Shown here: positions 6,475 through 12,912 of the stretch, one piece after another | Layout of the letters: each line of letters starts with the position of its first letter | How positions within the stretch are numbered: the first letter of the stretch is position 1 | Assembly: GCA_910588075.1 (NCBI GenBank) | Contig: CAJUOS010000056.1 | Location: forward strand, 1-12,912 | Origin: an uncultured Erysipelotrichaceae bacterium | GTDB lineage: Bacteria > Bacillota_I > Bacilli_A > Erysipelotrichales > Coprobacillaceae | Direction: 5' to 3' | Length of the DNA stretch: 12,912 nt | Translations under genes and position numbers: made by a program | The notes under the pieces: generated by a model | Seen by the model: the letters and a program-made list of their open reading frames with translations, nothing else | Told to the model about the DNA's origin: nothing | The model's database searches: none

Positions 6475-6496
6475 ATTTATATTTTTCTGATATAAT
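6468..6496 (+). promoter_or_regulatory. Promoter of the PRD regulator
   Basis: TTTACA (6468-6473), a 17-bp spacer and a perfect TATAAT (6491-6496). The ribosome binding site AAAGGAGG (6507-6514) and ATG 6522 follow. The -35 overlaps LacI-type operator 5. Confidence 0.75.
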
Positions 6497-6521
6497 TCTT
6501 TACGATAAAGGAGGAAATTAT

Positions 6522-7508
6522 ATGAATTTAAAAAAGAATGAAATAGAAATTATTAAACTTCTTATATCAACATCTCACTATCTAACTTCATATGATATTG
6601 CGACTGCAACAGGTATCAATAGACGTTTGGTAAGAGATGAAATGATTCATGTGAAAGAAATTCTCAAATCTTTTAACTTTGAATTAGTTTCTAAAACATC
6701 TAAAGGATATATCATTAAAGGAAAATGTTCTGAATCTATTTCAAAACTTGAAAAGATTATTGCTGATGCAGAACGTCAACGTGAATCTGTTTTTCCTACT
6801 TTACCAATAGAAAGAAGAAACTATATCCTTAAAAGATTAATAGATGAAAATGATTATATAAAGATTGATGAACTAGCTGATGAGTTATTAATTAGTCGTT
6901 CAACAATATCTAGTGATCTCAAACGTGTAAAACATGATATTAAAAAATATCATTTATCATTTAGGCAAAAACCAAATTATGGTATATGTATCATAGGTGA
7001 TGAGGTAGACAAAAGAAAACCTTTAGGTGATTATCTTTTTACCAACTTAAATGAATCAAAAATGTTTTATGATTATCTCAATTCTTATATTACTCAAAGC
7101 AATTCTGTAGAAAATGGTATTATTGATATTATTAAAAGAAACCATATTGAAATGTCTGATATTACCCTATGTGATTTCTTAATTTGTTTATCTGTGAGCG
7201 TTTCAAGAATTATGTTAGGTCATGTTATTACAAAATCTCCTGATTTATCACCCATACAAGGAAGAATGGAATTTACTGTTGCCAAAGAAATAGCTACTTT
7301 TATAGAAAATAGAATTCATTGTCATTTTAATGAATTTGAAATTAATCAAATTGCTATTCAATTAATATGCAAAAGAATAACAACAGATATAAAACCTCGT
7401 CATGAAGCATTTATTTTAGCAACAGAAATTCTTCAAGAAATCAAAAAGCAAACATTAATTGATTTTAATGATTATGGTTTTTTTTTCAAGATTTCAATTC
7501 TATATTGA
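6522..7508 (+). CDS. MtlR/LicR-type PRD regulator, N-terminal part of a frameshifted gene
   Basis: This is the 328-residue reading frame from ATG 6522 (AAAGGAGG 7 nt before it); longer upstream extensions cross the promoter and are rejected. It contains an HTH_11-type winged helix (about 5-67), a second Mga/DeoR-like winged helix (about 97-160, DELADELLISRSTISSDL) and PRD1 (about 180-290). These are the DNA-binding and first PTS-regulation domains of MtlR/LicR-type activators, which are controlled by phosphorylation on PRD histidines. The usual PRD1 histidine positions appear to be C222 and Q280, so PTS control through PRD1 may be lost. The frame runs into nine T at 7478-7486 and stops 22 nt later, inside PRD2. 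With eight T the protein would continue for 633 residues in total. It may be a sequencing error, a phase-off allele, a young pseudogene or a gene using transcriptional slippage. Confidence 0.85.
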   Translation: MNLKKNEIEIIKLLISTSHYLTSYDIATATGINRRLVRDEMIHVKEILKSFNFELVSKTSKGYIIKGKCSESISKLEKIIADAERQRESVFPTLPIERRNYILKRLIDENDYIKIDELADELLISRSTISSDLKRVKHDIKKYHLSFRQKPNYGICIIGDEVDKRKPLGDYLFTNLNESKMFYDYLNSYITQSNSVENGIIDIIKRNHIEMSDITLCDFLICLSVSVSRIMLGHVITKSPDLSPIQGRMEFTVAKEIATFIENRIHCHFNEFEINQIAIQLICKRITTDIKPRHEAFILATEILQEIKKQTLIDFNDYGFFFKISILY

Positions 7509-8424
7509 AACAGTTCTTCTATGTGTTAGATATAATGAAAAAATACGTCATCCATTATATGATGAATTAAAAACAACATATCCTCTTGCTTATGAATTAG
7601 CTGAGATTACAGCAACTATCATAGAGAAACATATTCATCAATCTCTTTCTATGAGCTCACTTGCTTTCTTTACAACCATTTTTAATACTGCTATCAATAG
7701 TCAAAAGCCTCAAAAAAAGAAAGTTTTACTTCTATGTGGTTTAGATGTTGCATCTACGAAACTTAATACATTTATCATTCAAGAAAGATTTGGAAATCAA
7801 ATTGATATTGTGAAAACAAGTCAATATTATAAGATATTTGAAGAAGATTTTAGTGCTTACGATTTCATTATTTCAATAGTTCCTATACATAATGATTTAC
7901 CAATACCACACATTAATATTTCTCAAACCATTGATGAAGATGATTTAGATAAAATTGAAAACTACTTATCCTACTACTTTAATAAAAATAGATTAGAAAC
8001 TTTATTTCATCCGAAGTTATACAAAGATAAAGTCAAACTCAAATCATTTAAAAGTATTATTACTGAGTTTAATAAAACTTTAAAAGGACAATACCCTTCA
8101 ATCAAATCATTGAAGAGTAATATTATTATGAACGATCAAAAACATTTTATAACATTTTCTCATAAAATAGCTGTTCTAAAATTGAATAAAGTTCTCAACA
8201 ATAACAATATTCTTTCAGTTTTATTACTAGAAAAACCTATTTCCTATAATAAACAAGATATTCAAATTATTATTTTATTTTCTTGCTTAGATAACAATCG
8301 TTATATTTTTAATACACTTACAAATATATTAGAAATTTTATCAACACATCCAAATGAAATAGATGAACTTTTAGAAAATCCAAGTTATCCTCATTTTTTA
8401 TCATTATTAAAAAAATACCAATAA
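7459..8424 (+). CDS. MtlR/LicR-type PRD regulator, C-terminal part of a frameshifted gene (PRD2-EIIB-EIIA)
   Basis: This open frame continues the regulator in the -1 frame after the T9 run; the meaningful homologous sequence begins at about 7480. It has no ribosome binding site, and its first possible start (TTG 7459) lies inside the upstream frame, so independent translation is unlikely. It encodes PRD2 (FQFYIETVLLCVRYNEKI onward), an EIIB-like domain whose strand-loop KKKVLLLCGLD keeps the cysteine that is phosphorylated in this family, and an EIIA-like domain (from about 8020) with H retained in ITFSHKIA at the usual active-site position. Both PRD2 histidine positions look substituted (Y in FQFYIETVL, I in FTTIFNTA). 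The rest of the frame is intact to TAA 8424, with no further lesions, which argues against an old pseudogene. A terminator follows within 10 nt. Confidence 0.8.
   Translation: MILMIMVFFSRFQFYIETVLLCVRYNEKIRHPLYDELKTTYPLAYELAEITATIIEKHIHQSLSMSSLAFFTTIFNTAINSQKPQKKKVLLLCGLDVASTKLNTFIIQERFGNQIDIVKTSQYYKIFEEDFSAYDFIISIVPIHNDLPIPHINISQTIDEDDLDKIENYLSYYFNKNRLETLFHPKLYKDKVKLKSFKSIITEFNKTLKGQYPSIKSLKSNIIMNDQKHFITFSHKIAVLKLNKVLNNNNILSVLLLEKPISYNKQDIQIIILFSCLDNNRYIFNTLTNILEILSTHPNEIDELLENPSYPHFLSLLKKYQ
7478..7486 (+). repeat. T9 homopolymer at the regulator frame break
   Basis: Nine consecutive T lie exactly where the two frames of the PRD regulator meet. Removing one T joins GFF to SRFQFYIETV and gives a continuous 633-residue protein with the normal domain order. 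Runs of nine T or A are known sites of replication slippage and of RNA-polymerase slippage; the Shigella activator gene mxiE is made functional by slippage on nine U. Sequencing error in a homopolymer is the plain alternative. Confidence 0.8.
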
Positions 8425-8431
8425 AACAAAG

Positions 8432-8460
8432 ACCACTGATTTCATATTAAAATCAGTGGT
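8432..8460. terminator. Bidirectional terminator between the PRD regulator and the bile-salt-hydrolase-like gene
   Basis: A perfect 11-bp stem (ACCACTGATTT at 8432-8442 and its complement at 8450-8460) encloses a 7-nt loop. T-rich sequence follows on both strands. The stem directly abuts the stop codon of the minus-strand gene. Confidence 0.85.
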
Positions 8461-9432
8461 TTATCTTTCTTTTGCATTTTGTATAAATAAAGTTTGTGGT
8501 TTCAATAATGGATAAATTATCAAATGATATCCATTTATATCTTCCTTATACATATCAATACCTGTTATTTGTTGATTATCATAACTTGTATAATAATATA
8601 TACATTTATTCATATCACAACATGATGTATAAAAAGTCGTTTCATAGTCCTGGTCAACTAAGACACATCCTTTAATTTGTTTAACTGCTCCAAGGATATG
8701 AAAAAATTGATTGACTTCATCATATTCATTATCCATACAAATAGCATTAAGTTTAGTATAAGTTGCTCTTACAAAACGTGAAATTGAAGATGTATCTCCT
8801 GGTAAGCCTATTGCTCCCATACCCATACTATAAGCTTTTAAATCTATTTTGTTTGAAAAAGTATTTTGAGGATTTTGAATTGATAAGTGCATATAATTAT
8901 TTAAAACAAATCTTTGTATATCAAATTGAGGACTATTTGTTAAAACACCTATATCATTATCATAAATCCTCATTCCATCTTTTAAGCATTCTACTGTTAT
9001 GGCTTGATTTTGATCAGCGATAATCCAATGAAGTGGTGCTAAAGGAGTCTCTTCATTAAAAGAAATATTCACTAAATTTATATGCTCTAATAATTTTTTA
9101 GTTTCTTCTACACAACTACATTGTCCCAATATCCATGGAATAAATTCAAATGGTGTAATATTATCTTTAGTACTTTGATAATCTTGATAATGGGCTTCTG
9201 GAAAATTTAATCCCGCCATACTCAATCCCTTTTCATTTGTTGCATCATAATATAATGGGTAATCCTCTATGATTTTAGCAACTCCTATCATTGCATAATG
9301 TGTTTTTAAACAATGAATCTCTTTAAACGAAAATGGATAATATCGTGGTGTTATTACAATCTCTTCACCAAAAGAAAATGGTACATCTAGAGTTCGTCCA
9401 AAATAATGTTTATACGTAATACTTGTACACAT
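8461..9432 (-). CDS. Choloylglycine hydrolase family enzyme, bile salt hydrolase-like
   Basis: This 323-residue Ntn-hydrolase belongs to the choloylglycine hydrolase/penicillin V acylase family, which cleaves amide bonds of conjugated bile acids or related N-acyl amides in the cytoplasm. The nucleophile Cys2 is in place (MCTSIT), so Met removal alone gives the active N-terminus. Other expected residues are present: R13 and D16 in FGRTLD, N76 in SMAGLNF, N166 in LTNSPQF and R219 in SSISRF, with the LPGD motif at 210-213. Length and the GEEIVITPR segment favour bile salt hydrolase over penicillin acylase. The segment before LPGD, thought to affect glycine versus taurine preference, reads YSMGMG. 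The start has AAAAAGGAG upstream. It is the third gene after the HD and GNAT genes. Real substrate range is inference. Confidence 0.9.
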   Translation of the reverse strand: MCTSITYKHYFGRTLDVPFSFGEEIVITPRYYPFSFKEIHCLKTHYAMIGVAKIIEDYPLYYDATNEKGLSMAGLNFPEAHYQDYQSTKDNITPFEFIPWILGQCSCVEETKKLLEHINLVNISFNEETPLAPLHWIIADQNQAITVECLKDGMRIYDNDIGVLTNSPQFDIQRFVLNNYMHLSIQNPQNTFSNKIDLKAYSMGMGAIGLPGDTSSISRFVRATYTKLNAICMDNEYDEVNQFFHILGAVKQIKGCVLVDQDYETTFYTSCCDMNKCIYYYTSYDNQQITGIDMYKEDINGYHLIIYPLLKPQTLFIQNAKER

Positions 9433-9490
9433 AACTATATTTCTCCTTTTTATAATTATATGTCATATTTAAACAAGCTATTCATTTGAC

Positions 9491-9901
9491 TTATATGTTT
9501 TTTTCCATGTGAACATGAGGACAATATTCATCTAAGTATTCATCACCATATATTTGATAACCATTTTTTAAATAAAATTGACTTGCTCGCACTTGTGCTG
9601 ATAGCTCAACTTTTGTATAGTTTAATTCTTTAGCTTTGTTTTCTAAACATTGTAAAATATAGCTTCCTACATGTAATTGTCTATATTCTTTTAAAACTGC
9701 AATTCTCCCTAATATGACAGAATCATTTTCACAAATCATTCTTGCACATCCTATTGCTTTTTCTTCTTGAAAAACAACTAAGTGAATACAATTTTTATCT
9801 ATATCATCAAATTCATTTTTAAATCCTTGTTCTTCAACAAAGACTTCTTGTCTTATTTTCTTAGCTTCTAATGGTAATTTTTTATAAAATTGATATTTCA
9901 T
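9491..9901 (-). CDS. GNAT family N-acetyltransferase, ElaA-like
   Basis: This 136-residue acetyl-CoA-dependent acetyltransferase has the ElaA-type N-terminus (IRQEVFVEEQGF, 17-27), the central beta4 segment ILGRIAVL (63-70) and the pyrophosphate loop region RQLHVGS (74-80), where the usual R-G-x-G-x-G pattern keeps only the last glycine. It ends EYCPHVHMEK, as ElaA-like proteins do. The small-molecule or protein substrate is unknown. The ATG at 9901 lies 20 bp inside the end of the HD gene, with the AAGGAG binding site within that gene, so translation is likely coupled. The bile-salt-hydrolase-like gene follows 58 nt later with its own binding site. Confidence 0.88.
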   Translation of the reverse strand: MKYQFYKKLPLEAKKIRQEVFVEEQGFKNEFDDIDKNCIHLVVFQEEKAIGCARMICENDSVILGRIAVLKEYRQLHVGSYILQCLENKAKELNYTKVELSAQVRASQFYLKNGYQIYGDEYLDEYCPHVHMEKNI

Positions 9902-11147
9902 TTTTAATCTCCTTAGGGAAAAATATTTTTTTATCTGATTTAAATTGTTTTGATTTTAAGATTGCTGAAACAATTTCTGATTTACTTGGTAATGGAGAAA
10001 GTTTTCCATCATTAGATAAAATTTCTATTTCATTTAATTCTCCTTTTTCTCCATAATGTAAATAAGGAATTTGTTTTTGATTATCACTTATAATATAATA
10101 TTTGGGATTATATCCTAATTTCTTAGCTAATTGACGAATAGATGTTTGTTCATTTTGATTTTTTAATTGTTTATATTTAAACAATTTTCTATTTAAAAAT
10201 CTTATAGATAAATCTTTTAATATAGTATCATCTTCTTTTGTAAATTCTTTGAAATAATACATAATGACTGATTCATCTAAATCAATAAAATCTTGTACAC
10301 TTATTTTTTGATAAAGAAAAGGTAATAAATAATCTAATTTTGTTTTCCAACAATAATTCATATCGCATAAATCTTTTACTCTTAAAAAGATAGATTGTAA
10401 TAAATGTTCATAACTTCTTGCTGTGGGATGATAATAGACTTGCCAATACATATGATATCTCGCTAAAATATAATTTTCTATCGCTTGAACTCCTGATTCT
10501 TTGAAAACAATTTTATGATCACATATTCTCATTGTTCGTAAAATTCTTGACATATCATATTGCCCATATGTTGTTCCTGTCATATATGAATCTCGTAATA
10601 AATAATCCATTCTATCGGCATCTAACTGACTAGATACCATTTGAATTAAAATTTGATTAGAGTGAGTATGTTGAATAATTGCAGCCACATCTTTTGGTAA
10701 ATCCTGATAGACACTTTTTAAAATCTGGTGAACTTCACTTTCTTCTAATATTATTCTTACTGTCATAGCTTCATGATTTTCATGAAAAACACCTTCAAAT
10801 GAGTGTGAAAATGGACCATGTCCTAAATCATGTAATAAACCTGCACACATTACACAAAGTTTATCATAATCATTTAATGATTTTTCTACACATTCTGTTG
10901 CTATCATTCTCCTAATAACTTGATATACTCCTAAAGAATGGACAAAACGTGAATGTTCAGCACTCTGAAAAACTTGGTATGTTCCTCCTAATTGTTTTAT
11001 TCTTCTTAATCTCTGCATTTCTTTGGAATTGATAAGATGCCAAATAACAAGATGATCAATTTGAATATAATCATGGATAGCATCTCTTATAACTCTTTTT
11101 TCTTTCATTTCTATACTTTTTAATGTAAATGTATTTTTAAAATCCAT
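9882..11147 (-). CDS. HD-domain phosphohydrolase, dNTPase/SAMHD1-like (YwfO type)
   Basis: This 421-residue cytoplasmic HD-superfamily protein is related to bacterial dNTP triphosphohydrolases and the SAMHD1 catalytic core. The metal-binding residues are visible: H70 in RFVHSLGV, H106-D107 in LLHDLGHGPFSH and D178 in QLDADRMDYLLRDS. The following YMTGTTYG segment and the basic C-terminal part are also typical. Such enzymes hydrolyse dNTPs to nucleoside and triphosphate, though some members act on other nucleotides. ATG 11147 is preferred because AAGGTGAT precedes it; the start six codons upstream would overlap that binding site. It is first in a run with GNAT and the bile-salt-hydrolase-like gene and is divergent from ferritin. 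The nucleotide substrate and allosteric control are inference. Confidence 0.9.
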   Translation of the reverse strand: MDFKNTFTLKSIEMKEKRVIRDAIHDYIQIDHLVIWHLINSKEMQRLRRIKQLGGTYQVFQSAEHSRFVHSLGVYQVIRRMIATECVEKSLNDYDKLCVMCAGLLHDLGHGPFSHSFEGVFHENHEAMTVRIILEESEVHQILKSVYQDLPKDVAAIIQHTHSNQILIQMVSSQLDADRMDYLLRDSYMTGTTYGQYDMSRILRTMRICDHKIVFKESGVQAIENYILARYHMYWQVYYHPTARSYEHLLQSIFLRVKDLCDMNYCWKTKLDYLLPFLYQKISVQDFIDLDESVIMYYFKEFTKEDDTILKDLSIRFLNRKLFKYKQLKNQNEQTSIRQLAKKLGYNPKYYIISDNQKQIPYLHYGEKGELNEIEILSNDGKLSPLPSKSEIVSAILKSKQFKSDKKIFFPKEIKNEISIL

Positions 11148-11167
11148 TCTATCACCTTCTTTCATTC

Positions 11168-11196
11168 ATTGTAACAAATAACCTTGTTTTTATAAA
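11168..11196 (-). promoter_or_regulatory. Candidate promoter of the HD-GNAT-hydrolase run
   Basis: On the minus strand TACAAT (11168-11173) is a good -10 box. TTTATA (11191-11196), 17 bp upstream, is a weak -35. The -10 lies about 20 nt before the HD ATG, so the leader would be short. Confidence 0.4.
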
Positions 11197-11237
11197 TAAT
11201 TATTCAACTATCGTTTATTAAAAAAATTGTATTTTTG

Positions 11238-11265
11238 TTGTGGTTAAATGAAAAAAGTGTATAAT
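11238..11265 (+). promoter_or_regulatory. Ferritin promoter
   Basis: A perfect -10 TATAAT (11260-11265) has TTGTGG (11238-11243) 16 bp upstream. It is followed by GGAGG (11281-11285) and the ATG at 11294. No clear operator is seen. Confidence 0.65.
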
Positions 11266-11293
11266 AATAGATAGAAAAATGGAGGTATTGATA

Positions 11294-11815
11294 ATGTTAG
11301 ATAAGAAGGTTTCAGAGTTATTAAATGATCAAATTAACAAGGAGATGTATTCAGCTTACTTATACTTAGATTTTGCGAATTTTTATACAACTAAAGGACT
11401 TGATGGGTTTGCTAATTGGTATCGTATTCAAGCTAAAGAAGAAATGGATCATGCTATTGGAATTTTAAATTATTTACAAGATAATGATTATGTTGTTTCT
11501 TTATCTGCAATTGCTAAACCTGACAAAGAATTAAATAATCTTGAAGATCCAATTCATTTTGGTTTAGAACATGAAAAATATGTTACTGAACTTATTCATA
11601 CTATTTATGGTGCTGCTCATGAAGTTCATGATTATAGAACAATGAAGTTCTTAGATTGGTATGTTGAAGAACAAGGTGAAGAAGAAAAGAATGCAAGTGA
11701 TATGGTTTCTAAGTTTGAATTATTTGGACATGATGCTAAAGCTTTATATCATTTAAATAATGAACTTGCTGCAAGAACTTATACAACTTCATCTATCCTT
11801 GCTGGTGATGAATAA
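11294..11815 (+). CDS. ftnA: Non-haem ferritin, FtnA type
   Basis: This 173-residue iron-storage ferritin would assemble as a 24-subunit cytoplasmic shell that oxidises Fe(II) and stores it as a ferric mineral. Every ferroxidase residue falls at the E. coli FtnA position: E17, Y24, E50, H53, E94, Q127 and E130 (NKEMYSAYLYL, KEEMDHAIGI, EHEKYVTEL, VEEQGEEE). It therefore looks fully active, including the third iron site. There is no haem-ligating bacterioferritin methionine pattern. GGAGG 8 nt before ATG 11294 fixes the start; an in-frame ATG at 11279 overlaps that site. It is a single-gene unit with its own promoter and terminator, divergent from the HD gene, so iron or oxidative-stress control would be independent of the neighbours. 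Confidence 0.95.
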   Translation: MLDKKVSELLNDQINKEMYSAYLYLDFANFYTTKGLDGFANWYRIQAKEEMDHAIGILNYLQDNDYVVSLSAIAKPDKELNNLEDPIHFGLEHEKYVTELIHTIYGAAHEVHDYRTMKFLDWYVEEQGEEEKNASDMVSKFELFGHDAKALYHLNNELAARTYTTSSILAGDE

Positions 11816-11821
11816 TAAATG

Positions 11822-11850
11822 AGGTTTATCCTATGAGATAAACCTTTTTT
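11822..11850 (+). terminator. Ferritin terminator
   Basis: A 9-bp perfect stem (AGGTTTATC at 11822-11830, its complement at 11837-11845) encloses a 6-nt loop and is followed by TTTTTTATTTTTT. It is a strong intrinsic terminator for ferritin. The opposite gene ends at its foot, with weaker U content on that strand. Confidence 0.9.
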
Positions 11851-12751
11851 ATTTTTTAAAAACAGGTAAAAATGCTTGATGTGTTTTCTTTATACCATCT
11901 TCTAATGATGTATATTCTAATCCCAACTCTTTACAAATAGCTTCCCCATTATAAAGTTCCATTTCTTCTAAAGTTAATGGATAAGGTAAAGTATATCCTA
12001 TTTCTAATATTTTTTGAATAGGTTGTTCTATCATTTGAACTTTCTGATGGCATTTTTTTAGGCAAGCATAAATATCTTGATAGTGTACACATTGAGGTGA
12101 AACAACATTATAAACTTTATTATATACTTTATTTTCAATAACTAAAATAATAGCTCTAGCAACATCTTCAACATAGACAAGTTGAAAAGTTGCAGTTGCA
12201 TCTGATGGAATAATGAGCGGTAATCCTTGAACAATATATTTAATAAATTCTGATTCTCTTGGTGCATAATTGAATGGTCCATATATATTTCCTGGTCTTA
12301 TAGATGTATATGAAATATGATATACTTTTTCAATATCTCTTAATTCTCTTTCTAATTGTACCTTTTGATATATATACTCTCCAATCTCTCCTTGGAAATG
12401 TCTATTTTCTAAACAATAACTTTCATCTTTATATTTTTCTCCTACTTGATGATCATAAACATCTACTGTACTTATAAAAATATAATGTCGAATAATTCCT
12501 TGATATCCTTGTATTACTTTTTTTATATCTCCAACCTGATAAGCACATAAATCAACAACAGCATCATATTCTTCTTTTGGAAGTTTTTTCCATTCATCTA
12601 TATCATGTCTATCAAAAAAATATTCCTTTACTCCAAATTGTTTCATAGAATAACGTCCTCTGTTTACCAATGTTAATTCAAATTTTGTTGATGACAACAT
12701 TGTAAGCACCCTACCTAAAAAATAACTTCCACCTATAATTAAAATTTTCAT
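11849..12751 (-). CDS. NAD-dependent epimerase/dehydratase family protein (extended SDR)
   Basis: This 300-residue Rossmann-fold protein of the extended SDR type resembles NAD(P)-dependent sugar-nucleotide epimerases and dehydratases. The dinucleotide loop is KILIIGGSYFLGR (2-14), a GGxxFLG form rather than the common GxxGFIG. The catalytic serine/threonine is in FISTVDVYD (92-100) and the YxxxK pair is Y126 and K130. SIRPGNIYGP and a C-terminal substrate domain follow. I start at ATG 12751, because AAAGGGGAG is 8 nt upstream and the family begins MKILxxGG; a 16-codon extension upstream is rejected because it would run through the -10 region. The substrate is unknown. The GG-x-x-F-L-G loop is typical of the branch that includes chloroplast CSP41-like proteins, some of which bind RNA, so a classical epimerase activity should not be assumed. 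Confidence 0.87.
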   Translation of the reverse strand: MKILIIGGSYFLGRVLTMLSSTKFELTLVNRGRYSMKQFGVKEYFFDRHDIDEWKKLPKEEYDAVVDLCAYQVGDIKKVIQGYQGIIRHYIFISTVDVYDHQVGEKYKDESYCLENRHFQGEIGEYIYQKVQLERELRDIEKVYHISYTSIRPGNIYGPFNYAPRESEFIKYIVQGLPLIIPSDATATFQLVYVEDVARAIILVIENKVYNKVYNVVSPQCVHYQDIYACLKKCHQKVQMIEQPIQKILEIGYTLPYPLTLEEMELYNGEAICKELGLEYTSLEDGIKKTHQAFLPVFKK

Positions 12752-12770
12752 ATTTATATCTCCCCTTTCA

Positions 12771-12799
12771 ATTATAATCAAAGCTATGTAACCAGACAA
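12771..12799 (-). promoter_or_regulatory. Promoter of the SDR gene
   Basis: On the minus strand TTGTCT (12794-12799) and a perfect TATAAT (12771-12776) are separated by 17 bp. The ribosome binding site and ATG 12751 follow directly. It lies downstream of the terminator at 12817-12846, so the gene is transcribed alone. Confidence 0.75.
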
Positions 12800-12816
12800 C
12801 TCATTTGCATATAAAA

Positions 12817-12846
12817 AGCATCAATCATATCATTATCATTGATGCT
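12817..12846 (-). terminator. Terminator of a minus-strand gene beyond the right edge
   Basis: AGCATCAAT (12817-12825) and its complement (12838-12846) form a 9-bp stem with a 12-nt loop. On the minus strand it is followed by TTTTT (complement of 12813-12817). The U-run is only on the minus strand, so it ends a leftward transcript from outside the window. Confidence 0.7.
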
Positions 12847-12872
12847 ATAAATCTAATTATAAATGCTAACAT

Positions 12873-12912
12873 AAGAATGTGCAGAAATGATCATTTAAAA
12901 ATGTACAAAGTG
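12873..12912. repeat. Imperfect 24-bp-spaced repeats at the right edge, possible IS21-type end
   Basis: AAGAATGTGCAG (12873-12884) and AAAAATGTACAA (12897-12908) are imperfect direct repeats 24 bp apart, with ATGATCATTT between them. Ends of IS21-family elements carry several tandem repeats of this general look, with TG at the tip. The window stops before any transposase can be seen, so this is only a suggestion. Confidence 0.3.

Noticed and set aside
6381..6521. Upstream extension of the PRD regulator into the promoter
   Set aside because: It would run through the -35, -10, operator 5 and the AAAGGAGG site; the ATG at 6522 has the ideal binding site and the HTH starts there.
6268..6521. Ribonucleic antiterminator (RAT) site for a BglG-type protein
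   Set aside because: No RAT-like sequence or overlapping terminator was found, and the regulator has helix-turn-helix domains rather than the RNA-binding domain of BglG/LicT.
8763..9023. 86-codon open frame on the plus strand inside the bile-salt-hydrolase-like gene
   Set aside because: It is antisense to conserved catalytic residues of a complete gene and has no start signals.
9871..10056. 61-codon open frame across the GNAT/HD overlap on the plus strand
   Set aside because: It is antisense to two real genes, and its composition reflects the AT-rich background.
11259..11273. PerR-like box over the ferritin -10 region
   Set aside because: Only the left half resembles the TTATAAT consensus; the right half does not match, and AT-rich promoters give such half matches by chance.
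12752..12799. 16-codon N-terminal extension of the SDR protein
   Set aside because: It crosses a perfect TATAAT and the ribosome binding site, and adds residues before the conserved MKILIIGG start.
12847..12912. C-terminal end of a minus-strand gene at the right edge
   Set aside because: One frame stays open to a stop at about 12870, but it gives only about 14 residues with no recognisable motif and the stretch contains the repeats; not supportable.

Overview
The window is very AT-rich, has AGGAGG-type ribosome binding sites, many short intrinsic terminators and genes on both strands. This points to a low-GC Bacillota. A bile-salt-hydrolase-like enzyme beside phosphotransferase (PTS) sugar genes suggests a gut member, and the Erysipelotrichia/Coprobacillaceae type is my best guess. 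That assignment is inference, because no rRNA or marker gene is present.

Region 1 (1-8460) is a sugar-PTS locus. A ribulose/allulose-phosphate 3-epimerase-like gene leaves the left edge on the minus strand. A LacI-family regulator (388-1407) is divergent from it. It converges on a minus-strand pair, class I mannose-6-phosphate isomerase (manA-type) followed by a GH1 6-phospho-beta-glucosidase. Next come two small zinc-ribbon membrane proteins and a Lac-family PTS EIIC permease, all minus strand. Divergent from EIIC is a large MtlR/LicR-type PRD regulator. Its reading frame breaks at a run of nine T, so it reads as two ORFs; one T fewer would give a single protein of 633 residues.

Two kinds of shared control element tie this locus together. 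Five LacI/CcpA-type operators (GWGTAAACG core) lie at the epimerase, lacI, EIIC and PRD-regulator promoters. A second element of about 33 bp, with inverted TGGCAT/ATGCC arms and a GATTGTGT block, sits at exactly the same distance from the -10 box in front of the two leftward promoters (epimerase and EIIC). I read it as an activator box, most simply for the PRD regulator, with LacI-type operators acting as the repressor layer. This would couple uptake (EIIC) to a sugar-phosphate epimerase off the left edge. GH1 and ManA would supply cleavage and hexose-phosphate entry to glycolysis. No EIIA or EIIB transport subunit is visible here.

Region 2 (8461-11150) is a minus-strand run: an HD-domain dNTPase-like phosphohydrolase, a GNAT acetyltransferase that overlaps it by 20 bp, and a choloylglycine-hydrolase-family (bile salt hydrolase-like) enzyme, closed by a bidirectional terminator at 8432-8460.

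Region 3 (11238-12912) has a divergent FtnA-type ferritin with a complete ferroxidase centre, a convergent NAD-dependent epimerase/dehydratase-like gene, a terminator for a minus-strand gene off the right edge, and repeats at the extreme right that resemble an IS21-type end.

No rRNA, tRNA, CRISPR array or complete mobile element was seen. The clearest unexplained signals are the T9 break in the PRD regulator and the duplicated activator-like box.
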